The position numbers and the translations under genes were made by a program. 64,000 nt of DNA from Segatella baroniae B14. Lineage in GTDB: Bacteria; Bacteroidota; Bacteroidia; Bacteroidales; Bacteroidaceae. This document shows positions 17,248 to 25,560 of the stretch, piece by piece. Position 1 is the first letter of the stretch. Every line of letters begins with the position of its first letter. Below the pieces are notes generated by a model. The model saw only the letters and a program-made list of their open reading frames with translations, did no database searches and was not told the DNA's origin. The DNA is taken from positions 1,032,001 through 1,096,000 of the forward strand of contig NZ_CP091800.1 in NCBI RefSeq assembly GCF_022024235.1, given 5' to 3'.

Positions 17248-17607
17248 TCAGTGACTAACAGAAATTATAACCCACTTACCATCATTATCCTTGCCTTCAC
17301 GCTTCAGAGCACCAAGCTTCTGTAAAGCAGAAAGGTCACGCTCAATGGTGCGTTGGCTCACCGACAAAGTCTCCGACATTTGTTTGCCAGTTATTGTCGG
17401 AGATTCTTTGATAAGATTAAGCATTTTCTGCTGACGCTCAGTGAGTTTCGTCTCCGACACGTCTCCGTAATGGTCTCCGACATTCGAGGTGTCGGAAGAG
17501 GCAAAGGTCTCATTACAAATGCGCGTGAGTCCACTACCTCGCTTTTCCATATAGTCAAGCTGAGCCATCACATTTGCAAGTATGGGATTACGCCTTTCAG
17601 ACGACAC
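17248..17607 (-). pseudogene. C-terminal fragment of an AlbA_2/COG2865-type regulator
   Basis: 119 residues. The start RRNPILANVMAQLDYMEKRGSGLTRIC is the well-known tail of the ATPase-like domain of AlbA_2-type transcriptional regulators (DNA-binding ATP-binding proteins of 400-500 residues). It is followed by a complete winged helix-turn-helix (KLTERQQKMLNLI; ITGKQMSETLSVSQRTIERDLSALQKLG). The N-terminal two thirds are missing and the upstream DNA encodes an unrelated membrane protein that overlaps by 11 bp. The fragment could still bind DNA as a free winged helix, but I read it as a remnant. Confidence 0.7.
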
Positions 17608-18568
17608 ATCTTTGATGAGATTTTTTCTTGGGTAAATATTCTGCGTCTTTTAGTACGATATAATACCAAATGATGGATATTACGAATATTCCTAAAGTCC
17701 ATAAGATATCTTCAAGATATTGCTTATAAAGATTAAATGCTCTAACAAACACAGGTTCTCCGTATTTGGTGTGCGGATCATCTGAAATAGCCATTCTAAA
17801 AGCAGAGCGATTGTAACCGTATTCATCATCAAGAACCTCTATATACGTTGAATCTTCTGATGAATAATTTTTCATCTCGGCCGTTGCCCTATTTACGAAT
17901 TTCCGCATTTTTTCTCCACTATACCACAAAAAGCAATGTTCTCGGACATCAAAACACAACCATACACGCTTTTGAGATTTCACAGGAACAACTCCATTGA
18001 AATACATCTTTGTTCCGCTTCTTGAACTACTTTCTGTATGATAGTTTACCCCAAAATGTGTAGTGTCGATTTCAACTCCAGCAATTTTATAGTAGCAAAA
18101 ACCTGGATTGCGCTTAATCTGATTTACATTTGAAATTCTAGTAATCTTTCTGTGTAACCGAAGTGTCAACAAACTGGAAAGGCCCATCATCAACCACATA
18201 AAAAGGATAAATGGTATGCATATTGCCACCAGCTTTGTTTTTCTACGTCTATAATCTCTTATTACTACATATCGGAGTGTTGGCCATACAAGAAGCAGAC
18301 AAGCCAAAACAGACACACCAAATTGAATCAAGTTGTGCATATGTTTGTCAAATACCGATGGCATCAGTTCAAACACAATCTCTGTAACCAACATATTAAG
18401 AACCAGAATAACAAGTTCTATAGTGCCAAACTTAACAAGCACATTTTTAAGATTCTCCTTAATATAGTAAATATTGTATCTTAATTTCATTTCACTTAAC
18501 TCAATATGCCAATGTGTACCGGGGTCTGGATGAACGAGGGACGGTTCATTTTCGTCAGGTAAAGTCAT
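17597..18568 (-). CDS. Membrane protein of unknown function
   Basis: 323 residues with about four hydrophobic segments: roughly 47-70, 80-100, 112-137 and 292-312. A soluble, probably extracytoplasmic region of about 150 residues lies between the third and fourth. The soluble part contains GFCYYKIAGVEIDTTHFGV and KRVWLCFDVREHCFLWYS, which I do not recognise. It has its own promoter with three operator-like dyads, suggesting regulated expression, perhaps by a regulator of the AlbA_2 type now present only as fragments on either side. Confidence 0.75.
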   Translation of the reverse strand: MTLPDENEPSLVHPDPGTHWHIELSEMKLRYNIYYIKENLKNVLVKFGTIELVILVLNMLVTEIVFELMPSVFDKHMHNLIQFGVSVLACLLLVWPTLRYVVIRDYRRRKTKLVAICIPFILFMWLMMGLSSLLTLRLHRKITRISNVNQIKRNPGFCYYKIAGVEIDTTHFGVNYHTESSSRSGTKMYFNGVVPVKSQKRVWLCFDVREHCFLWYSGEKMRKFVNRATAEMKNYSSEDSTYIEVLDDEYGYNRSAFRMAISDDPHTKYGEPVFVRAFNLYKQYLEDILWTLGIFVISIIWYYIVLKDAEYLPKKKSHQRCVV

Positions 18569-18574
18569 AACTAT

Positions 18575-18673
18575 TATACCTTAACGGGTACAAAGTTATA
18601 TATTTTTTTAATAATATACCAAAACGGGTATATTTTTTAATGTAATCTTTTGTTTTATACCCGAACTGATATA
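18575..18673 (-). promoter_or_regulatory. Promoter with three 18-bp operator-like dyads
   Basis: Dyads centred on TATACC-N5-GGGTATA occur at about 18575-18592, 18615-18632 (TATACCAAAACGGGTATA, best copy) and 18656-18673 (TATACCCGAACTGATATA). They are 40-41 bp apart, close to four helical turns. A -7 box TAACTTTG (minus, CAAAGTTA on plus near 18591-18598) lies against the first dyad. The arrangement suggests cooperative repression of the membrane-protein gene at 18568. Confidence 0.55.
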
Positions 18674-18790
18674 TTTTTCAAAGAATTACACGCAATCACC
18701 AAAGGGAAAGAGTTTATCATTTAAGATACGGTACACATTTACGGATTTCCACGGGAATCGTCTCAACCTGGGATGAATCCCGTGTGATTT

Positions 18791-19669
18791 TCAGGCGGAC
18801 CATGCAGGCGCGGGTGTTAATGTGAAGATATAACCGAAGTCTGTCTCTTTTATTTTTACATCACCTCCATATAGGTCATCATATGTCCCTAAAAAGAAAC
18901 TGGTTATGATAGCAAATCTTCCTTCGACGCCTAATGATTTGAAAGCGTCTTTGATTTCAGAGAATCGAATCCGATAAATAGCTTCTGCTCGATGCATTAG
19001 AAATTGTACATTGTAGTGCTGCCAGATGTTTCCTTGTATCTCATACAGATATAATTCTGGTGTTTCGTAGATCCATGTGCCATTGTCTTGGAACATTTCC
19101 TTCTTCATCTTGTATGCAGATTGGAAGCAACGAGCATCTCCTATGGGAAGTGTAGAATGGTATTGTTCCTCCATCACAGGTAATCCTGAGGCAAACTGAG
19201 GTAATGCTTCTGTAAATTCCGCAATCAGTCGGTTCACCCTTTCCTCTGACACACCTTCTGCTTGTATTCCATTCGTTTCGTTTTTCAGCAATGGTTTCCC
19301 TAAATCTGTCAAGTAATACTTTTGAGTTGGACTTTTAGGTGAATTAGGATGTGTCATAGCGACCAATCCCTCCGAAATAAGAGGATCTATAACATTCGCC
19401 TTGAAATAGGTTGAATCTTTCTGCCCACAAAAATGTCTCATGTTTTTTGCCGACATGGGAGAGACCATTTTTCGAAGCAGTTCACCAATGTTGGGGATAC
19501 TTAGTGACAGCTTAACGATTACTTGGTGATTACTTAGCGACTGCTTAGTGACCACATGTTCTTTACTTATTTCTGGTTTCGCTATTATCTCATTTCCCTT
19601 GGCATCATATTCCACAGAGTATATGATTGTCATAAACTGGCTTATAGTTGATTTGAATACAGGTTTCAA
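18791..19669 (-). pseudogene. Regulator-like protein, probably a truncated AlbA_2-type regulator joined to another tail
   Basis: 292 residues. Residues 1-40 look like the last strands of the ATPase-like domain of AlbA_2/COG2865 regulators. Residues about 60-130 are a winged helix (SAKNMRHFCGQKDSTYFKANVIDPLISEGLVAMTHP, then KYYLTDLGKPLL), as in the tail of that family. The C-terminal half (about 140-292) is not part of that family as I know it, and I do not recognise it. The N-terminal ATPase and DNA-binding parts are absent. It may be an expressed chimera rather than dead; the frame is clean. Confidence 0.5.
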
Positions 19670-19774
19670 GTCTTCCGCACCGTTTGCCCACTATACATGC
19701 CACCTGGAGAAATTAATTGAAGTTCTTCTACTGTACAATTCCTACTTTTCATGAATTCTACCAATATTATAAGT

Positions 19775-20098
19775 TCATTTAACAGGTACAAAACAATTAA
19801 CCTCGCCTAATTTATTTTTCATAACAAGTGTATCCTTGCGAAATGAAATATGTTGTACGATAGTTTCTCCCCAATAATCTAGGGACATACTATCGCCTGC
19901 AAACTGATAAGGGACTGCCACAATAGGATACTCATCTACATAATACAAACTATCCTTATCGATTTTGAACACTGTAACCTCATCACCACTTGGCGCCCAA
20001 AAACCAAATAATCGGGACTGTAAACTTTGTTGAGGCGAAGAGGCCATGCAAGACAACAGGGCAAAAGCTACTATTGAAATAAAAAATATTTTTTTCAT
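19775..20098 (-). CDS. Small lipoprotein of unknown function
   Basis: 107 residues from the ATG at 20098, where a typical lipoprotein signal begins: MKK, hydrophobic core, then LLSC as lipobox (Cys near residue 17). The longer frame upstream would place the signal peptide internally. The mature part is short and beta-rich (LFGFWAPSGDEVTVFKID; LDYWGETIVQHISFRKDTLVM), resembling small Bacteroidales lipoproteins that carry one lipocalin-like fold. Function unknown. Confidence 0.65.
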   Translation of the reverse strand: MKKIFFISIVAFALLSCMASSPQQSLQSRLFGFWAPSGDEVTVFKIDKDSLYYVDEYPIVAVPYQFAGDSMSLDYWGETIVQHISFRKDTLVMKNKLGEVNCFVPVK

Positions 20099-20195
20099 AT
20101 TCAAACAAATCTTATAATATAAACATTTTTTTAAAACAATTAGTATAACTAATAGCATCATTTTTTAATGATACTATCAGTTATTAAAGATATTG

Positions 20196-20417
20196 CTAGT
20201 ATTGTTTTATTTCTATATGAAATGCAGGATCATGAGAATTAAGTGGATCTAGTAATTTTGTCACTCGCTTCAACAGCGCATTATGAAACACACTTCGCTT
20301 ATCAATAGGAACTCTTTGATAGGAAATATCAATAACATTTATTTTCTTTAATGTTTCAGGTGTTCCACAATAATGAGATACATTATAAGGTCCTACTTCA
20401 TAGATTTTATCTATCAT
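20196..20417 (-). pseudogene. C-terminal gene fragment of unknown family
   Basis: About 73 residues starting MIDKIYEVG and ending DPAFHIEIKQY. A terminal HIEI motif recalls M15-type peptidase-like domains, but the fragment is too short to assign. Its start overlaps the broken end of the KilA-N gene by 4 bp, so it seems to have been joined there by a deletion or insertion. Confidence 0.4.
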
Positions 20418-20878
20418 CTTTTGATGGCATCTGTATGGATGCGATAGTTGATTTTGGATAGCTCTCTCTTGGCAGTCCATCCCAATTGTTTCTGTTCCTC
20501 CTCTTTCAGTCTCTGGAACTCGTCAATTAGGTAGAGTTTGAAGGTAACACTAATGGCAGTTCCAAACTCGAAAGCAATATCTTTGAATGCGTAGGTGCCA
20601 CCATAGCGCCCTTTTTTCACAATGATACCAATGGCATTAGTCTTCTCAATCCATTCACTCACGCTCATCACGAAACTTGGCAAACCTGCCTGCATTCTAA
20701 AGTGGTCAAATTCGACCACTTTAAAATAGGGATTGTGTATCATCTCCCAAGTTCCCAGAAACTCTATAGTATAGCGAGTGCGAATCCAGTTCTTGATGAT
20801 GTCTGCTGCACGGCTTTCACTTTGCTTGCCGTTTGCCATATCGGTGAGTGATATGTAGTCTTTGTCGTTATAAGACAA
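20414..20878 (-). pseudogene. KilA-N domain protein, truncated
   Basis: 154 residues covering the KilA-N DNA-binding domain (YNDKDYISLTDMANGK; IIKNWIRTRYTIEFLGTWE; GRYGGTYAFKDIAFEFGTAIS) and the start of the conserved tail (INYRIHTDAIK). The family normally continues for about 100 more residues; here it stops at IKR. At the 5' end the only usable start is TTG at 20878. Family-like residues (VQNTEITVL) can be read further upstream in frame, but a stop precedes them with no ATG, suggesting a second lesion. KilA-N proteins occur on phages and mobile islands. Confidence 0.75.
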
Positions 20879-20938
20879 GACTGTTATTTCCGTGTTCTGA
20901 ACCGTTTTGTTATCTCATATATTCTATGCACCTTTGTC

Positions 20939-20982
20939 CCCGACAACGAGCCATTGAAACAGGCTGGTGGCTCAGCGTCGGG
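20939..20982. terminator. GC-rich hairpin between KilA-N remnant and immunity-like gene
   Basis: CCCGAC/GTCGGG outer stem and GAGCCA/TGGCTC inner stem around a short loop. It follows the immunity-like gene (minus, stop at 20998) by 16 bp, so it may end that transcript, but there is no U-run. Confidence 0.4.
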
Positions 20983-20997
20983 AAGTCTTTGATTCGA

Positions 20998-21351
20998 TTA
21001 TTCTAATTGATCTTCTAGGACAAAGGAAAATAAAGGCCTATCACAAGAATGATTTTTAAAAGTCCTTATGTAAGATTCAGATTTATTACAACTATTTTGC
21101 ACGTAATCATAAAATGACTCATTTGGAATCCTATCATAATACCAATTATCATCTGAGTTCTCTATAGTAGAATTATTCATACTATATACATCACCACCTA
21201 AGATTGGAATCACTAAAAGTTTGCATATTTGCACTATTTTAAGCGCTTCTTGGTATGGAAAAGCATAGCCTTCAATACCTAAATTTTTCAAGGAATAATA
21301 TTCGGAAATATCATTATCTTGAATAATTGAAATTATATCATTCTGTTTCAT
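20998..21351 (-). CDS. Imm40-like immunity protein (orphan)
   Basis: 117 residues. The order of a hydrophobic AL-rich helix (YQEALKIVQICKLLVIPILGGDVY), DNWYYDRIPNESFYDYVQNS and SYIRTF recalls the Imm40 family of polymorphic-toxin immunity proteins. No toxin gene is adjacent, so this would be an orphan immunity gene, as is common in Bacteroidales that acquire protection against contact-dependent or T6SS toxins. The family call is from memory of the pattern and is moderate. Confidence 0.5.
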   Translation of the reverse strand: MKQNDIISIIQDNDISEYYSLKNLGIEGYAFPYQEALKIVQICKLLVIPILGGDVYSMNNSTIENSDDNWYYDRIPNESFYDYVQNSCNKSESYIRTFKNHSCDRPLFSFVLEDQLE

Positions 21352-21460
21352 TTAAAGGGACTAAATAATCTATGATTAATATCTCCGTTTGGCTCTTTGA
21401 TAAATTCAAAATAGTCTTATTACAAATAGTTTCATATCTAATAAACGTACTTAAAATTAT

Positions 21461-22108
21461 TTAATCAAACATGAATATTATCATTTTCTTTTTAATATCC
21501 ATAGGGCATTTATCAAATGGTAGTATTCGTTTACGATATATATATCCGATAAATAAACTCCCATCATCAGAATAAGCCCTGCACCAATCACTTCCCCAAA
21601 TTGGGGTATATAAAAATATCTGGTTCCTACGAATCTTTGTCTTTACTTTTGACTTCGTTGAAGGTCTCTCTCTGACATAGGTGAAACCATCTGGGTCATT
21701 AATCACAGCAGGAAATTTCATGTAATCCTCTTTATATAGAAGATTACATCCTTTACTATCATAGACGCAATTGATATCAGAATATCTGAAGCTGCGAGGT
21801 GGTTCAGTAGTTACCATAAAATACAGTGCTTTATTCCCCAAACCAAGTTCTACAACGGAATCTAACGGGTTACCGTAACTGAAAACATGTGCCTTGGTGA
21901 TTGCTGCAAAAATAATACTATCACTTTTGTCTTGATAGAGCGACTTGACAGAATAAGTATTGTCCCCTATATCTATGCATTTTGACTGGCATGTTCCTAA
22001 CACTTTATAAAGATCATATATACAATCTTTACAAGAGTGTTGTGCATGTGTGGATAAAAAGCATACGCATGCTAAAATTAACACAGTTGTACATTTCTTC
22101 ATAATCAT
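21461..22108 (-). CDS. Secreted protein with SH3-like domain
   Basis: 215 residues. Signal peptide MIMKKCTTVLILACVCFLSTHA with cleavage near residue 22. The central part has two CxxC-type pairs near the start of the mature protein. The C-terminal third is a bacterial SH3-like domain (DPDGFTYVRERPSTKSKVKTKI, then DWCRAYSDDGSLFIGYIYRKRI). Such domains in exported Bacteroidales proteins are usually thought to bind cell wall. The gene stands alone among accessory genes. Confidence 0.65.
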   Translation of the reverse strand: MIMKKCTTVLILACVCFLSTHAQHSCKDCIYDLYKVLGTCQSKCIDIGDNTYSVKSLYQDKSDSIIFAAITKAHVFSYGNPLDSVVELGLGNKALYFMVTTEPPRSFRYSDINCVYDSKGCNLLYKEDYMKFPAVINDPDGFTYVRERPSTKSKVKTKIRRNQIFLYTPIWGSDWCRAYSDDGSLFIGYIYRKRILPFDKCPMDIKKKMIIFMFD

Positions 22109-22221
22109 AATTTATTGAATCTGCACATTTAGATGAACTTATGAGGTGAAATATATGAGAAAATAAAATTAACAACATTCCAATCTCCATCAGGGATTGT
22201 GTAACTTTTGCAGTTAGAGGC

Positions 22222-22692
22222 TCATATATGAATTAAAACACATACAAGAACAGCCCCCACTATCATGTCAGCAATCACAAACAACAAGCATTGATAACGC
22301 CATTTTTTTATATTGATGTCACGTATGCTTTCGAAGTACTCAAAATAGCAATGGTCATATTTTGATATGGACATCATATAAAGCGACAAACAAAATAATA
22401 TCAATACAATATAGCAGACCATTATTTTGTGCCCTAGAAAGAGGCTAAATAGAACCATAAACAACAAGGCTATAGGTGCAGAAAGAATACCAATTATAGC
22501 GATTGAATGATTGTTAGCCACCCATAGCGAATTACGTCTTAATCGTTTTTTATCATAATGCCCTAGTATGTTTTTGCCAAATGTTATCTTTGCGTCTATT
22601 GCCAAATCCCATTGGGAAAGCATATCACTTATAACATAATTTAGAATATTGTAATAATAGACAAATGTTCCCAAATAATTTCTTTTCTTCAT
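22222..22692 (-). CDS. Small membrane protein of unknown function
   Basis: 156 residues with about three hydrophobic segments (roughly 64-86, 88-108 and 134-155). A KKRLRRN stretch before the first suggests a cytoplasmic N-terminus. I do not recognise the family. The promoter upstream includes a 12-bp inverted repeat containing two opposed -7 boxes. Confidence 0.55.
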   Translation of the reverse strand: MKKRNYLGTFVYYYNILNYVISDMLSQWDLAIDAKITFGKNILGHYDKKRLRRNSLWVANNHSIAIIGILSAPIALLFMVLFSLFLGHKIMVCYIVLILFCLSLYMMSISKYDHCYFEYFESIRDINIKKWRYQCLLFVIADMIVGAVLVCVLIHI

Positions 22693-22705
22693 ATTTTAAT
22701 TATTG

Positions 22706-22740
22706 GTTACCTTTGCAAAGAATCTATCTGCAAAGGTAAC
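22706..22740. promoter_or_regulatory. Dyad with two opposed TACCTTTG boxes
   Basis: GTTACCTTTGCA (22706-22717) and TGCAAAGGTAAC (22729-22740) are exact reverse complements, 11 bp apart. Each holds a TACCTTTG -7 box, one per strand; the minus-strand box faces the membrane-protein gene starting at 22692. It may be an operator or just paired boxes. Confidence 0.45.
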
Positions 22741-22895
22741 ACTTTTTTATTAAGAAACTATTTATATACTTCAATATTATACCCGATATTAGCGCCAATC
22801 CGTGTTATACCTTATCTTCCCCTGAGCAGAGGATAAGAAAGGTATAGCTGAAAACATGAGTAAGGACACTATTGCAACTCACTTATAAATTTCCT

Positions 22896-23894
22896 TTATT
22901 TGCGGATACCCGTTATCAATTTTAAATGATTGAAAACTCCATCATAATAGTATCCATCAAAATTTCCTGACCATCCAAAATTGCAGTGCAAATAATATTT
23001 CTTTTCATAAGAAATACCTTCTACCTTACCGTAAATAGAATAGTCTGTCATCGTTCTTATAAGTTCTCTCGCACCATCAATAAGCCAGCAATGACCAAGA
23101 TAGTCTGTACTTACTTCAAAGCCTAACACGTAATGCTTCTTATACAAATCACTGCCTGAAACCAAGACTGGAGCACCTTGACGAATTTCACTCAATACTG
23201 CATCATAACTATAGTCCACTTCCTGACCACAAGATGAATAGCCAAAATGAGCTAAAGTGCGAGAAATATCTGCAATATGTCCATCATTTTCTATTACAGG
23301 TGTAAAATTATTATACGGATATCCTTGATCCCATTGTACTTTGCATGGACCTTCTGGTAAATCGATATACTCTTCACTCCAAGGGCTGTATACAATGCTA
23401 TCTTTTATACGATGATTTGGTATACCCTGCTTCGCAAGGACGTTGTAGCTTGCATCTGTATATTCTAAGAAAAGGATGAATCCCGGATTATTAATCACAG
23501 AATCCTTCTTCAACTGTCCTGTCTCTGTGATAGCCAAAAGTGGACCAAGACGAGTATCATTGGACATGATAGCATAACCACCATTATCCTTAAAATTGAA
23601 GACATAGACATAATTAGAGTCTACGTTCTCTCCAGAAGTACTACGGCTTACGAGTTTCTGAGTACTATACCCTTCAGCTATCTGTGGAATCTGCCCTTTA
23701 TTTGCTCGAGTAGATTGAATAGAAAGAGAACGAAGAATAGATTCCAAGGAATCTTTTGCAGCATCAAACGTTAAGTGAGTAGACTTTTCTGCTGTAGGTT
23801 CGTACCCGGGAATTGGATCCGGTAGATACACATCCTTCTGACGGCATCCGGTCAGGAGAACGATAAATAATAAAAAAGATAAAAATTGTTTCAT
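22896..23894 (-). CDS. C10 (streptopain-type) protease-like lipoprotein without nucleophile region
   Basis: 332 residues from the ATG at 23894, which starts a lipoprotein signal ending LLTGC. The upstream ATG at 23930 lies inside the promoter. The prodomain is present (YVYVFNFKDNGGYAIMSNDTR), then KVQWDQGYPYNNF. The family then normally has a GCVATA motif carrying the catalytic Cys and about 80 more residues; here the chain goes directly to ISRTLAHFGYSSCG. The later His region (GHCWLIDGA) and the NFGWSG motif remain. The reading frame is clean, so a pseudo-protease or inhibitor-like protein is possible, or a decayed enzyme. Confidence 0.75.
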   Translation of the reverse strand: MKQFLSFLLFIVLLTGCRQKDVYLPDPIPGYEPTAEKSTHLTFDAAKDSLESILRSLSIQSTRANKGQIPQIAEGYSTQKLVSRSTSGENVDSNYVYVFNFKDNGGYAIMSNDTRLGPLLAITETGQLKKDSVINNPGFILFLEYTDASYNVLAKQGIPNHRIKDSIVYSPWSEEYIDLPEGPCKVQWDQGYPYNNFTPVIENDGHIADISRTLAHFGYSSCGQEVDYSYDAVLSEIRQGAPVLVSGSDLYKKHYVLGFEVSTDYLGHCWLIDGARELIRTMTDYSIYGKVEGISYEKKYYLHCNFGWSGNFDGYYYDGVFNHLKLITGIRK

Positions 23895-23927
23895 AATGGT
23901 TATTTTAATAAAATCTCTCTTTGCTTG

Positions 23928-23959
23928 CAAAATTACTAATTTATCACGAAAAAAACAAA
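23928..23959 (-). promoter_or_regulatory. Promoter of the C10-like gene
   Basis: Minus-strand TTTG (23959-23956), 20 bases, TAATTTTG (23935-23928). The predicted start near 23921 supports translation from 23894. Confidence 0.65.
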
Positions 23960-24138
23960 CATATTGATTTTTTTTAAATAAAAGATATAATTTATATTAT
24001 CTGTAATAATTTTAGTACTAAATGGAATATTATACCGATTTTTTATTTATAGAAAAACTTTTATAAGACTGATATTTATAGGCTCCATTTATCAACTCTT
24101 ATAACCTAGAACCGTTTAAATCCTATATAGTAAAATTA

Positions 24139-24172
24139 GGCAGTACCCTCTGTGATGGTACTGCCTGTTTTT
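24139..24172. terminator. Bidirectional terminator
   Basis: GGCAGTACC (24139-24147) pairs with GGTACTGCC (24157-24165), followed by TGTTTTT on plus and TAATTTTA on minus. It lies just past the end of the DUF2149 remnant. The stretch 23960-24138 is AT-rich and I see nothing else in it. Confidence 0.6.
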
Positions 24173-24228
24173 ACTATTTACTAATCTAATCATCAACGAG
24201 GCCTTCGCCTCGCTGGATGTGGAAACAC

Positions 24229-24659
24229 CTATTCAGGAACATAGATGATTTCACCATTATCAAGTTGATAGGCTACACCCACCTTCTTTCCTTTGTTTTG
24301 ATTCTTTGAAGACTGATTCTTTGAAGGGGTATATCGGTTTATCTTCTTGCCCTCCTTGGTGATAATCTCCATATTCTCCTTGCCGGGATTCTTCACCATA
24401 CTGAAATCTTCCTGATATACGCAATGACAAGCACGTTATCTGTCTTTGGGAGTTTTGCTATGACATCATCAAGTGTCTCGGCTGTCACATCCGTGAGTGC
24501 CTTTCGCACATAAGCCGACATCTTTCTGATGGTGAGATACTGCCCAAAGAAACTACCAATAAGCAGTAGTGCACGAATAAAGACGATGATAAGAATGACA
24601 ATGACTGGCACAAGCAGTCCTGTGCTAATCCAGTAAAGTATGTCTGAAATTATTTCCAT
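24229..24659 (-). pseudogene. MotA/TolQ/ExbB-type channel joined to DUF2149 tail (remnant)
   Basis: The first part (24659-24393, 88 residues) is the N-terminus of a MotA/TolQ/ExbB-family proton channel: one long hydrophobic helix, then FFGQYLTIRKM and a LPKTDN loop. It breaks off. In another frame, 24420-24229 encodes the conserved C-terminus of a DUF2149 protein (MVKNPGKENMEIITKEGKKI, then VAYQLDNGEIIYVPE). In Bacteroidetes these two genes are neighbours in hmu-type haem-uptake operons, so an internal deletion has fused what is left of both. Confidence 0.65.
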
Positions 24660-25177
24660 TTTTTTTGTTTTTTTCTAAAATAACCAATTCCACCACAAAG
24701 GACGGCGATTGCGATAAATGTAAGTAGGGCTCGCCATTCTATCGGGTCTGATCCCTTGAAATTTGTGCTGCCATTGACTGTACTAACTATGCCAAGGATA
24801 AGTACCAGAGCTGCGGATAGAAAGAGCAGTTCAAGCCGGAGTGCCTTTTGTGGCAACAATAATCGGAGAGCGTAAGTACCTCCTATCATAGTAAACGGTG
24901 CGCCGGCTAACTTTGCCATCGTAGATAAGTTTGCCAGAAAGCATACAGTATGCCATTTGCCATATTACCTCAAGCGTGAGCACAACCGAAGTATCGAGCA
25001 TGAGTTGCTGATTTCCCAACCACGCACTTGATCGAGCGTCAGGGAATCGTACAATGCTGTTTCCTTGTCGTGTTTTATATTACCCTTTAGCGTATTATGA
25101 TCAATGTCTGCCGCCTGTATGGTAGGAGCCACACTGGCAAGCAGAACATTTGAAAGAAATTTACTAAATAAAAACAA
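24650..25177 (-). pseudogene. Frame-broken fragments upstream of the ExbB remnant
   Basis: Overlapping short frames in different phases. At 25177-24965 a signal-like start is followed by LTLDQVRGWEISN. At 25019-24831 the frame LMLDTSVVLTLEVIWQMAY reads as if continuing it after a shift. At 24919-24650 two hydrophobic helices lie before RKKQKKWK. The RGWEISN and LMLDTSVVLTLEVIWQM pieces may be the C-terminus of a CobN-like chelatase, the usual upstream neighbour; this is a guess. The whole looks like a decayed operon. Confidence 0.45.
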
Positions 25178-25336
25178 GACTTTTGATTATGCTAAATATA
25201 CCCCTAAAGATGAATAGATTATATAATAATGTATAACGACGACTTCGTATTTGACAAGTACAGTTATCAAAACACCTATAACATTCCTCATTTAACCCAA
25301 GTGTTGCCCCCAAACAGGACAAAAAGATAAAATATA

Positions 25337-25368
25337 TTTGGAACTTATTTGAATATTTTATATCTTTG
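25337..25368 (+). promoter_or_regulatory. Promoter of hppA
   Basis: TTTG (25337-25340), 20 bases, TATCTTTG (25361-25368). It leaves an untranslated leader of about 185 nt before the ATG at 25561. That leader has two near copies of TGTATATCAA and of CATATCAT. From 25178 to 25336 I see nothing. Confidence 0.75.
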
Positions 25369-25560
25369 TTCTTGCGTTTATTCGCAAATGTATATCAAGT
25401 TTCAGCATATCATACAACTAAATGTTTCAACAAATAAAAATCGTTATATAAAAAATATTATCGAATATATGTTTCAGCAAAGACTATACACGTTATATTA
25501 ATACAATGTATATCAATATGGACATATCATGGAAATCAGTAACAATTAACTTATATCAAT

